From positions 1 to 13,303 of the forward strand of contig URNP01000034.1 in NCBI GenBank assembly GCA_900549225.1: DNA of 13,303 nucleotides, given 5' to 3'. Within the stretch, counting starts at the first letter, position 1; every line of letters starts with the position of its first letter. Below, one piece after another: positions 6,595 to 13,303 of the stretch. A program made the translations under genes and the position numbers. This stretch comes from an uncultured Eubacteriales bacterium. Lineage in GTDB: Bacteria; Bacillota; Clostridia; Christensenellales; CAG-917. Under the pieces are notes generated by a model. The model saw only the letters and a list, made by a program, of their open reading frames with translations. It was not told where the DNA came from and searched no databases.

Positions 6595-8028
6595 ATGAAA
6601 CTTGAAAACTTGCTTTACGGCGTAGAGATTCAAAAGACGAACGTCGATTCCGACGAAGAAATAAAAGAGATAAAAATCGATTCTCGCAAGGTGGAAGAGG
6701 GCGATATGTTCGTATGCCTCGAAGGCGTATGCGACGACGGCAATTCTCATCTTTGCGAGATAAACTGCGATTTCGTCGCGGTGACGGAAAAAGAGCCGAG
6801 CGGCGGCAAGTACGTCGTGGTGAAGGACGCGCGCAAAGCGTACGCGCAGATTTGCGAAAACAGATTTTTGCGTCCGTTGGAAGGAATGAAATTCGTAGCG
6901 GTCGTAGGCACGAACGGCAAGACGTCCACGGCTCATTATATCGATTCGATTTTGTCGTTTGCTGGGATAAAAACGGGGCTTATCGGCACTGAGGGACACT
7001 ATATTCTCGGCGAAAAGGTCGGACAGAGTCTCACCACGCCCGATCCGTACGAACTCAACGAACTGTTTTTCAAAATGCGCACGAGGGGAGTGGAAGTAGT
7101 CGTTGCGGAGGTGAGCGCGCACGCGATATACCTCGAAAAACTCGGAGATATAAAAGCGGACGTCGCGATTCTGACCAACGTATCGCAAGATCATCTCGAC
7201 TATTTCAAGGACTTTGCAAACTATCAAAGCGTAAAAATGTCGTATTTTGAAAACGGCAACGCAAAGAGAGCGATAATCAACGTCGACGACGAGAGCGGAC
7301 GGATTCTGCTCAAACGTCTCGAATGCAGAGAGGACGTAAAAACGACGAGTTACGGCCTTTACAATCCTGCCGACTGTTTTGCGGTGAACGTTATCGAGGA
7401 CATAGACGGCGTAAAGTTCGTGGCAAATTTGGAGGACGAAATCGTTGACGTCAAGTCCTCTCTTTACGGCGAATTTAACGTCTACAATCTTTTGGGCGCG
7501 ATGAGCGTCGCAAGTTGTCTAGGCATAGACACTCAAACACTTACGCATGCGGTGAGAAAAATCAAAGCGGTCAAGGGCAGATTCTCGGTTTTACACACTG
7601 ACAAAGGCACGATAATCGTAGATTACGCGCACACGCCCGACGGACTCAAAAATTTGCTTTCGACCGCACGAACGCTCACCAAATCCCGACTTATAACGCT
7701 GTTCGGATGCGGCGGCGAGCGTGACAGACAAAAGCGCGCGGCGATGGGCAAAATAGCCTCGGAGTACAGCGATTTTATCGTGCTGACGAGCGACAATCCT
7801 CGCAGCGAAGACGCAACGGACATAATCCGCCAAATCGAGTGGGGCGTGACGATAAAGGACGTCAAATGCATCGTCGACCGACCCGAAGCGGTCAAATTTG
7901 CGCTTTCGGAAATGGAAGAGGGCGACACGCTCGTGCTTGCAGGCAAGGGCAACGAAAGTTATCTTGAAATCAAAGGCAAAAAGATTCCGTACAACGACTT
8001 CGATATGGTTGCGAGGTACGCAAGATAA
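6595..8028 (+). CDS. murE: UDP-MurNAc-tripeptide synthetase MurE (meso-DAP type)
   Basis: A 477-residue ATP-dependent cytosolic ligase that adds the third residue to UDP-MurNAc-L-Ala-D-Glu. Three Mur ligase domains are visible: the N-terminal UDP-binding domain (about 1-95), the central ATPase domain with the P-loop GTNGKTS (105-111), TTPDP (147-151), EVSAHA (172-177), NVSQDHLDYF (195-204) and a lysine likely to be carbamylated (K214), and the C-terminal domain beginning after VKGRF (326-330) with DYAHTPDGL (343-351). DNPR (400-403) is the established signature for meso-diaminopimelate rather than lysine, so I predict meso-DAP as substrate. Length is normal. ATG 6595 has GGAGG 9 nt upstream. 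It is the first gene of the second unit, and its stop overlaps the mraY start by 1 nt. murF, which follows murE in many bacteria, is absent here. Confidence 0.97.
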   Translation: MKLENLLYGVEIQKTNVDSDEEIKEIKIDSRKVEEGDMFVCLEGVCDDGNSHLCEINCDFVAVTEKEPSGGKYVVVKDARKAYAQICENRFLRPLEGMKFVAVVGTNGKTSTAHYIDSILSFAGIKTGLIGTEGHYILGEKVGQSLTTPDPYELNELFFKMRTRGVEVVVAEVSAHAIYLEKLGDIKADVAILTNVSQDHLDYFKDFANYQSVKMSYFENGNAKRAIINVDDESGRILLKRLECREDVKTTSYGLYNPADCFAVNVIEDIDGVKFVANLEDEIVDVKSSLYGEFNVYNLLGAMSVASCLGIDTQTLTHAVRKIKAVKGRFSVLHTDKGTIIVDYAHTPDGLKNLLSTARTLTKSRLITLFGCGGERDRQKRAAMGKIASEYSDFIVLTSDNPRSEDATDIIRQIEWGVTIKDVKCIVDRPEAVKFALSEMEEGDTLVLAGKGNESYLEIKGKKIPYNDFDMVARYAR

Positions 8029-9029
8029 TGAGCGGACTCACCAAAATCCTATTATATTTCATAGCCTCCGTGGCGTTTGCCGTGCTGATTGCGCCGCTCG
8101 TGATAAAACTTATGAGCAAACTAAAAGCCAAGCAAACGGTGCTGGGCTACGTCAAACAGCACGAACACAAGAGCGGCACGCCTACGATGGGTGGATTCAT
8201 ATTCTTATTGCCCGCGCTCGTGTTTTCGCTCGTGGAATTTCAGAGATTTTCCCTCGTCGCGATTGCGGTCACGACGGGTTTTTGCGTGCTTGGATTTCTT
8301 GACGATTTCATCAAAATCAGGTATTCGCGCAACCTCGGACTCAAGCCTTATCAGAAGATAATCGGGCAGTTGGGCTTAAGTTTTGCGGCAGGTTGGTTCG
8401 TGTACGCCTCAAAGGATATCGGCACTGCGATAAATCTTCCGTTCACGACGTATACGCTCGATATGAGTTGGGGGATAATCCCCTTCGTCGTACTCGTATA
8501 CGTGGCAACCACCAATTCCGTCAACCTCACCGACGGACTCGACGGACTTGCGGGCTACACGTCGGTCGCTTATTTTTTGTGGTTCGGCATACTTTTATAT
8601 TTCATATACGACGACGCATTGAAGTCGGGCGATTCCGATTGTGCAAAAGAGATTTTATCTCTTTGCGTATTTTGCGTATCGATGCTCGGCGGCGTTCTCG
8701 GCTATCTCGTATTCAACGGCTATCCCGCAAAGATAATGATGGGGGATACGGGGTCGCTTGCGCTCGGAGCGGCGTGCGCCACGGTAGCGATTTTTTCAAA
8801 AAATCCGCTTTTAATCGTCACGTCGGGCATAATGTACGTGTTTTCAAGCATATCAGTTATATTGCAGGTGCTGTCCTTCAAACTCACGAAGAAGAGGATC
8901 TTTCTTATGGCTCCCTTTCATCATCATCTTGAAATGAAAGGGCTTCACGAATCCAAGATAGTGACGATATATTTCGTGATAAGTATGGTGGGCGGCGCGC
9001 TGACGCTGATATTTGCGAGGAGCATATGA
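8028..9029 (+). CDS. mraY: Phospho-N-acetylmuramoyl-pentapeptide-transferase MraY
   Basis: A 333-residue polytopic membrane enzyme that transfers phospho-MurNAc-pentapeptide from UDP to undecaprenyl phosphate, forming lipid I on the cytoplasmic face. About ten hydrophobic segments are spread along its length. Family motifs are in order: TPTMGG (51-56), LDDFIK (91-96) with the two adjacent aspartates, NLTDGLDGLAG (166-176), NGYPAKIMMGDTGS (230-243) with the conserved D240, and APFHHHLEMKG (295-305) with the HHH triad. All catalytic residues appear present. Its start overlaps the murE stop (TAATG), with GAGG (8013-8016) 11 nt upstream, and its own stop overlaps the murD start by 4 nt. Length is slightly shorter than the 360 of E. 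coli but normal for Gram-positives. Confidence 0.97.
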   Translation: MSGLTKILLYFIASVAFAVLIAPLVIKLMSKLKAKQTVLGYVKQHEHKSGTPTMGGFIFLLPALVFSLVEFQRFSLVAIAVTTGFCVLGFLDDFIKIRYSRNLGLKPYQKIIGQLGLSFAAGWFVYASKDIGTAINLPFTTYTLDMSWGIIPFVVLVYVATTNSVNLTDGLDGLAGYTSVAYFLWFGILLYFIYDDALKSGDSDCAKEILSLCVFCVSMLGGVLGYLVFNGYPAKIMMGDTGSLALGAACATVAIFSKNPLLIVTSGIMYVFSSISVILQVLSFKLTKKRIFLMAPFHHHLEMKGLHESKIVTIYFVISMVGGALTLIFARSI

Positions 9030-10330
9030 AACTTGTTGGCAGAAACGTAGTCGTTTACGGCGCGGGAGCGAGCGGAATTGCCGCATACGAATTGTTGAGA
9101 GAAAAGGGTGCGAGAGTCATCGTCTACGACGACGATCCTTCGTGCGAGCGCGCGACGAACAGCGTGGGCGTATTCAAAGACGCCGACCTCATCGTTTTAA
9201 GTCCCGGAGTCAATCCGAGCAAAGACTTTTTGCTTGACGCAAGGCTTGAAAACAAAACCGTCACGAGCGAACTTCAACTTGCCTCGACCGTTTGCGTTGC
9301 GGAGCAAATTGCAATCACGGGAACGAACGGCAAAACCACCGCAACGCTTCTTATCGACCACATTCTCAAAAGAGCAGGCATACATTCTCACGCCGTAGGC
9401 AACATTGGCGTGCCGTTCTCGTCCATTGCCGACAAACTCGACGCCACCGAAACGGCAGTCGTTGAAGCAAGCAGTTATCAACTTGAAAACAGCGTAGGTT
9501 TTTCACCCGATATCGCGGTTTTGCTCAACGTAAAGCCCGACCACCTTTCAAGACATTCGACGATGAGAAACTACGTCAACGCAAAGGCAAATATCTTCCG
9601 TGCACAGAGCGAGAGCGACTATCTCGTCTACAATTCCGACGACGAGATAATCAAGGATATGATTCGCCAAGCGCCGTCGCAAAAAGTGCCGTTCTCAATC
9701 GAGCGCGTCGAGCCGACGGGAGCGTATATCTCGTCGCAATTCATATGCTTCAGAGGCAACCCCATAGTCGCTTTGGACGAAATCGACTTCAAGGGCGAGG
9801 AACTTCAAAACGTACTTGCCGCCGTTGCCGTGTGTATGCTAAAAGGCGTTTCCGCATTTTGCACCGCCTCTGCGCTCACCGACTTCAAGCGACCGGCATA
9901 TCGCCGTCAACTCGTAGCGATAGCGCAAGGCGCGTACGTTTACAACGACAGCAAATCCACCAACGTGTCCGCGTGCTTGTGCGCGTGTTCGAGCGTGGGC
10001 GAGTGTGTGCTTATGCTCGGCGGACAGAAAGGGGAAGAGAATTTCGACGATCTCTTTTCTCGCTTGCCATCGAGCGTAAAAGCAATCACCGTTCAGGGCG
10101 AAAACGCCGACATAATTCTCAAAAGTGCGAGAACGTTCGGCTTTGAAAATATCAGAAAATGCGAGAATCTTCAAAGCGCCATATCCACGGCTTTCGATCT
10201 TGCCAAAGAGTTCGAGTGCGAGAGCATACTCTTTTCTCCTGCGAGCAAGAGTTTCGACTTATACAAAAACTTTGAGGAGCGAGCCAAAAAGTTCGATTCT
10301 CAAATTGCCGACTACCTTTCCAAAAGATGA
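9026..10330 (+). CDS. murD: UDP-MurNAc-L-alanine--D-glutamate ligase MurD
   Basis: A 434-residue ATP-dependent ligase that adds D-glutamate to UDP-MurNAc-L-Ala. The N-terminal Rossmann domain starts with VVVYGAGASG (8-17). The central domain has GTNGKTT (99-105), VEASSYQLE (146-154), NVKPDHLSRH (168-177) and a lysine likely to be carbamylated (K187 in NAKANIF). The C-terminal domain has NDSKSTN (307-313), LGGQKG (331-336) and SPASKSFD (404-411). Two signatures differ from the usual MurD: the G-x-H-N-x-x-N segment is GEELQN here (257-262), shorter by about one residue and lacking His-Asn, and the [L/P]-H-R-x-E segment is AYRRQ (291-295). The ATP-binding and C-terminal catalytic motifs are intact, so activity is likely. 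It starts inside mraY (ATGA overlap) with GAGGAG just upstream, and ends by an ATGA overlap with ftsW. Confidence 0.95.
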   Translation: MKLVGRNVVVYGAGASGIAAYELLREKGARVIVYDDDPSCERATNSVGVFKDADLIVLSPGVNPSKDFLLDARLENKTVTSELQLASTVCVAEQIAITGTNGKTTATLLIDHILKRAGIHSHAVGNIGVPFSSIADKLDATETAVVEASSYQLENSVGFSPDIAVLLNVKPDHLSRHSTMRNYVNAKANIFRAQSESDYLVYNSDDEIIKDMIRQAPSQKVPFSIERVEPTGAYISSQFICFRGNPIVALDEIDFKGEELQNVLAAVAVCMLKGVSAFCTASALTDFKRPAYRRQLVAIAQGAYVYNDSKSTNVSACLCACSSVGECVLMLGGQKGEENFDDLFSRLPSSVKAITVQGENADIILKSARTFGFENIRKCENLQSAISTAFDLAKEFECESILFSPASKSFDLYKNFEERAKKFDSQIADYLSKR

Positions 10331-11649
10331 ACGGAACGGGAGGCATATCACCGCGCGCTGCGCATAATGCGCTTACACGCTCAAGCGCGCAAAAGGAGTA
10401 CGCAATCGACAATGAGTGCGTTTCGTTTACGCACGATGACGATTTCGTTTCCAACGAACGCACTTCACGCACGAGCACACTGCGCATGCGACGTGCGCAC
10501 GCAGTGCGCGAGAGTGAAATCCATCTTGGCGTTTTGGGCAAGGGCAAGTTCGATTATACGCTTGCTCTCGTAGCGGCGTTGCTCAGCATTTTAGGGCTCG
10601 TTTTCATATATTCGGCGTCTTGTTATTCGGCAAAAGTGCAGACGGGCGACGCATTTCGCTACGTCAAAACTCAAGCCGTCGCTTTATGCGTAGGTCTGTT
10701 TTTGAGCGTGCTTTTGTCGTCCGCCAAATCTTCGTCCCTCAAGAAAATTTCACCCGTGCTTTACCTCGTCGGATTGTCGCTTTTGGCAATGGTATTCTTG
10801 CCCGTAATCGGCGTTGAAAGTTACGGCGCGAAGCGTTGGCTCAACCTCGGCTTTTTCACCGTGCAACCGAGCGAGTACGCAAAATTCTTTATGGCTATGG
10901 CAATCGCCCGTTTTGCGAGCGAAGCGGATATGAGCAAATTCCGCAACCTTCTTTTCGTCCTATTTTTAGGCGGAGCGGTGTGCGTGCTCATTATGCTCGA
11001 GCCGAATATGTCCATAACCATGTGCGTAGTTGCGGTGGTATTCGTAATGCTTTTTGCAAGCGGCGCGAAAATCAAGCATCTTGCGCTTTTGACGATACCC
11101 GTTGTCGTCGGAGCGGTTGCGCTGATACTGATAGAGCCGTACCGCATGCAACGCTTGCTTGCCTTTCTCGACCCGTGGAAATCTCCGCTTGAAGAGGGTT
11201 ATCAACTCATTCAGTCCTACTATGCGCTCGGAAGCGGCGGATTATTCGGAGTCGGACTTTTCGAGTCGAGGCAAAAATATCTTTTCTTGCCGTTTGCGGA
11301 GAGCGATTTTATCTTGTCCGTCGTAGGCGAGGAAACGGGGCTTTTCGGCGTAGCGGTGATAATGCTCCTATTTTTCGTATTCGCGCGCCGCGGACTCAAA
11401 ATCGCAAGGGAAGCCTCGGACAGATTCTCGTGTTATCTTGCGCTCGGAATCACGGCGGTCACGAGCGTGCAAGCGATGCTCAATATGGCGGTCGTATGCG
11501 GAGCGATACCGCCCACGGGATTGCCGTTGCCGTTTATGAGCGCAGGCGGCAGTTCGCTCGTTGCGTATCTTTGCGCGGTGGGCGTGCTTGAGAGCATTGC
11601 CAAAAACTCATCGCCGTACGTGAGCAGAAACGACTTTTCCTCACGATAA
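10327..11649 (+). CDS. ftsW: SEDS-family peptidoglycan glycosyltransferase FtsW/SpoVE
   Basis: A 440-residue membrane protein of the SEDS family, which polymerises lipid II together with a class B PBP, here most likely the one encoded upstream. The first membrane helix begins at residue 75 (KFDYTLALVA...) and ends in the family's YSAS (95-98). Next come GAKRWLNLG (167-175) with TVQPSE (178-183), LEPN (224-227), DPWKSPLEEGYQLIQS (282-297), GSGGLFGVGL (302-311), GEETGLFG (334-341), and PPTGLPLPFMSAGGSSL (395-411), for about ten helices in total. Residues 1-74 are an unusual Arg/Ser/Thr-rich cytoplasmic extension encoded by palindrome-rich DNA. The Asp commonly found in DP-x-G-x-GYQ is Ser286 here. 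Start: ATG 10327 is chosen for its 4-nt ATGA overlap with murD; a later in-frame ATG at 10486 (M54) has no ribosome binding site. FtsW rather than RodA is favoured by context. Confidence 0.93.
   Translation: MNGTGGISPRAAHNALTRSSAQKEYAIDNECVSFTHDDDFVSNERTSRTSTLRMRRAHAVRESEIHLGVLGKGKFDYTLALVAALLSILGLVFIYSASCYSAKVQTGDAFRYVKTQAVALCVGLFLSVLLSSAKSSSLKKISPVLYLVGLSLLAMVFLPVIGVESYGAKRWLNLGFFTVQPSEYAKFFMAMAIARFASEADMSKFRNLLFVLFLGGAVCVLIMLEPNMSITMCVVAVVFVMLFASGAKIKHLALLTIPVVVGAVALILIEPYRMQRLLAFLDPWKSPLEEGYQLIQSYYALGSGGLFGVGLFESRQKYLFLPFAESDFILSVVGEETGLFGVAVIMLLFFVFARRGLKIAREASDRFSCYLALGITAVTSVQAMLNMAVVCGAIPPTGLPLPFMSAGGSSLVAYLCAVGVLESIAKNSSPYVSRNDFSSR
10353..10506 (+). repeat. Palindrome-rich segment inside the 5' part of ftsW
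   Basis: Three inverted repeats lie within 154 nt. (1) GCGCGC 10353-10358 / 10385-10390 encloses GCGCAT 10360-10365 / ATGCGC 10367-10372. (2) AGTGCGTT-T-CG 10415-10425 pairs with CGAACGCACT 10455-10464, 10 bp with one bulge. (3) CACTGCG 10478-10484 / CGCAGTG 10500-10506 has an inner TGCG/CGCA. The segment encodes the non-conserved N-terminal extension of FtsW, ending shortly before the first membrane helix. Confidence 0.6.
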
Positions 11650-11668
11650 AAACGAAATCGAGGGTGCT

Positions 11669-12946
11669 ATGTCAAAGCAATATCTGAAAATCATCGGCGG
11701 AAATCAACTCAACGGCAGATACGAAGTCCACGGCGCGAAGAACGCCGTTTTGCCCATACTTGCGGCAGGACTTCTGACCGAAGAGGATTTAACCGTAAAA
11801 AACTGTCCGAACATAACCGACGTTAATGCAATGACCAAAATGCTCGAAGCCTTGGGCGAGCGCGTAGAGCGCGATGGCAGGCGCATAACCGTGCGCGGGC
11901 GGGCAGCACGCACGCGCGTAGACGATTCGCTTTGCAAAGATATGCGCTCGTCCATATTTATGCTCGGTGCGCTTCTGACCTCTTGCGGTGAGGTGGAAAC
12001 TCTTTTCCCGGGCGGTTGCGATATAGGCTTGCGACCTCTGGATATTCACCTTGAGGGACTGAAAAAAATGGGAGCGAGCGTAACCGTGACGGAGAGCGGC
12101 ATAAAGTGCGAAGCCGAAAGACTTTTCGGCGCGAAGATACTTATGAAGTATCCAAGTGTCGGCGCAACCGAAAATCTACTTATGTGCGCGACTTTGGCAA
12201 AGGGCAGAACGACGCTCGTCAACTGTGCGCGAGAGCCGGAAATCGTATCTCTTGCCGAGTGCTTGCGCGCAATGGGCGCACGCATACGCGGAGAGGGAAC
12301 GTCTGTTATGGAAATCGACGGCGTAGACAAACTCTACGGCGCAAAAGTCAACCCCGTTGGCGACAGAATAGTTGCCGGAACGCTATTATGCGCAGGCGCG
12401 CTGTGCGGTGGGGATATCGAAATCGACGGTGTGAGCGTCAAGCATCTCGACGCGGTAATCTCCGCTTTGAAGAGCAAGGATTGCAAAATCGAAGGCGACG
12501 ACAACTATATGCGCGTGCGCTCGAACGGGCGTATGCACGGCGTGCGCGTAACGACAGCGCCTTATCCGCTTTTCCCGACGGATATGCAACCCCAACTTCT
12601 TTGCGCCTCGTGCTTTTCGGACGGCGTAAGCGTAATAAAGGAAACCGTCTTTGAAAAACGCTTTGCTCACGCTCTCGAAATGGAAAAACTTGGTGCTCGC
12701 ATAAACGTAAACTCCGACACGGCAATCGTATCGGGCTGTTCCAAGTTTGATTCGCCATATATGATAAACGACGGAACGTTGGTAGCGCACGACTTGCGAG
12801 GAGGAGCGGGACTATGCCTTGCGGCGTTGAAGATAAAAGGCGAAAGCAGGGTATACGGCACGGAATATATAGACCGCGGCTACGAGAGTATCGAAGATAT
12901 GTTTTGCTCTCTCGGCGGCTACGTCTTGCGCTCAAAAGACAGATAG
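11669..12946 (+). CDS. murA: UDP-N-acetylglucosamine 1-carboxyvinyltransferase MurA
   Basis: A 425-residue cytosolic enzyme that transfers enolpyruvate from PEP to UDP-GlcNAc, the first committed step of peptidoglycan synthesis. It has the EPSP synthase-like two-domain fold of standard length. Catalytic residues are visible: GAKN with K24 and N25, DMRSS (91-95), the active-site Cys in PGGCDIGLRP (C117, the residue fosfomycin alkylates), AREPEI (187-192), PTDMQPQ with D305, and HDLRGG (374-379) with R377. The Cys, rather than the Asp of resistant lineages, implies intrinsic fosfomycin sensitivity at the target level. The ATG has GAGGG (11660-11664) 4 nt upstream and lies 19 nt after the ftsW stop, so it is probably in the same operon. 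In many Gram-positives murG stands between ftsW and murA; it is missing here. Whether a second MurA exists elsewhere cannot be told. Confidence 0.97.
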   Translation: MSKQYLKIIGGNQLNGRYEVHGAKNAVLPILAAGLLTEEDLTVKNCPNITDVNAMTKMLEALGERVERDGRRITVRGRAARTRVDDSLCKDMRSSIFMLGALLTSCGEVETLFPGGCDIGLRPLDIHLEGLKKMGASVTVTESGIKCEAERLFGAKILMKYPSVGATENLLMCATLAKGRTTLVNCAREPEIVSLAECLRAMGARIRGEGTSVMEIDGVDKLYGAKVNPVGDRIVAGTLLCAGALCGGDIEIDGVSVKHLDAVISALKSKDCKIEGDDNYMRVRSNGRMHGVRVTTAPYPLFPTDMQPQLLCASCFSDGVSVIKETVFEKRFAHALEMEKLGARINVNSDTAIVSGCSKFDSPYMINDGTLVAHDLRGGAGLCLAALKIKGESRVYGTEYIDRGYESIEDMFCSLGGYVLRSKDR

Positions 12947-12948
12947 GT

Positions 12949-12976
12949 AGCGTACCCGAAATTGATAAAGTACGCT
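12949..12976 (+). other. Hairpin just after murA
   Basis: AGCGTAC (12949-12955) pairs with GTACGCT (12970-12976) across a 14-nt loop. It starts 2 nt after the murA stop but has no T-tract, so it is not a standard intrinsic terminator; it might stabilise the mRNA 3' end. Confidence 0.4.
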
Positions 12977-12991
12977 CGGAAGTTAAATAAC

Positions 12992-13303
12992 GCACACCCC
13001 GTGGCAAGCAGTTCCCAACCGAACGAACACATGCCCGATATTCGATGCGTCGAATTGTATTGACTGCATGCGTCGCGTGCTTGAAAAACCGATGAAGCAC
13101 ACTCCGTGGCAAGCAGTTCCCAACCGAACGAACCCGATATTCGATGCGCCGAATTGTATTGACTGCATGCGTCGCGTGCTTGAAAAACCGATGAAGCACA
13201 CTCCGTGGCAAGCAGTTCCCAACCGAACGAACCCGATATTCGATGCGCCGAATTGTATTGACTGCATGCGTCGCGTGCTTGAAAAACCGATGAAGCACAC
13301 TCC
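12992..13303. repeat. Tandem repeat array, 99-bp unit, running off the window
   Basis: Three full units start with GCACAC at 12992 (105 bp), 13097 (99 bp) and 13196 (99 bp), and the first 9 nt of a fourth begin at 13295. Units 2 and 3 are identical. Unit 1, next to murA, differs by two substitutions and a 6-nt insertion near 13030. Each unit contains two short dyads: ATTCG/CGAAT with a 6-nt loop, and GTGCTT/AAGCAC with a 12-nt loop (13077-13082 and 13095-13100 in unit 1). Because 99 and 105 are multiples of three, two minus-strand frames stay open through the array, but no ribosome binding site or recognisable protein is visible there. Repeats are contiguous, with no unique spacers. Confidence 0.95.

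Noticed and set aside
5500..7227. Long minus-strand open frame (575 codons) across the PBP end, spacer and murE start
   Set aside because: It is antisense to two clear genes with full catalytic motifs, has a shadow-like Arg/His-rich composition, no recognisable domain, and runs through a terminator and promoter region.
10367..10573. Small plus-strand frame in the 5' part of ftsW, with AAAAGGAG upstream of an internal ATG at 10412
   Set aside because: It is out of frame with ftsW, the spacer is too long (13 nt), the product has no features, and the ftsW frame is continuous from the ATGA overlap.
12438..13298. Minus-strand open frames through the tandem repeats, one continuing antisense into murA
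   Set aside because: They stay open because the unit length is a multiple of three. No ribosome binding site or known domain is seen, and the larger one overlaps murA.
12992..13303. CRISPR array or integron attC array
   Set aside because: The 99-bp units are contiguous and identical with no variable spacers, which excludes CRISPR. The core sites RYYYAAC and GTTRRRY expected of attC are not paired, and there are no cassettes between units.

Overview
This window carries a division and cell wall (dcw) gene cluster of a low-to-mid GC Gram-positive bacterium. It is most likely an uncultured member of the Clostridia (Bacillota). The basis is the gene order mraZ-rsmH-(ftsL slot)-PBP-murE-mraY-murD-ftsW-murA, the SpoVD-like penicillin-binding protein with one C-terminal PASTA domain, the meso-diaminopimelate-type DNPR motif in MurE, purine-rich Shine-Dalgarno sites, and sigma-A-like promoters. 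The taxon is an inference, since there is no rRNA marker here.

Left part (1-1802): an edge segment with two small hairpins and a perfect 21-bp-stem terminator, then two minus-strand genes. One is a stand-alone metallophosphoesterase (234-947). The other is a cysteine-rich protein of unknown function (1170-1802) with its own terminator and a promoter that partly resembles the sigma-K type. A 370-bp divergent spacer separates it from the dcw cluster.

First plus-strand unit (2102-6461): a near-consensus sigma-A promoter drives mraZ (regulator), rsmH (16S rRNA methyltransferase), an unusual single-pass membrane protein in the ftsL position with about 200 disordered cytoplasmic residues, and a class B PBP. 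An intrinsic terminator follows.

Second unit (about 6496-12946): a new promoter region with a strong nested palindrome, then murE, mraY, murD and ftsW joined by 1-4 nt stop/start overlaps, and murA 19 nt further on. These genes make UDP-MurNAc peptide precursors (MurA, MurD, MurE), lipid I (MraY), and the SEDS glycosyltransferase partner (FtsW) of the upstream PBP. murF, murG, murC and murB are not in this stretch.

Right edge (12947-13303): a short hairpin, then a tandem array of 99-105 bp repeats that runs off the window.

Most of the window is ordinary core metabolism. The points deserving a second look are the ftsL-slot protein, the leaders of that gene and of murE, non-canonical signature residues in MurD and FtsW, the palindrome-rich 5' part of ftsW, the cysteine-rich gene, and the terminal repeat array. 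I found no convincing new defence or mobile system.
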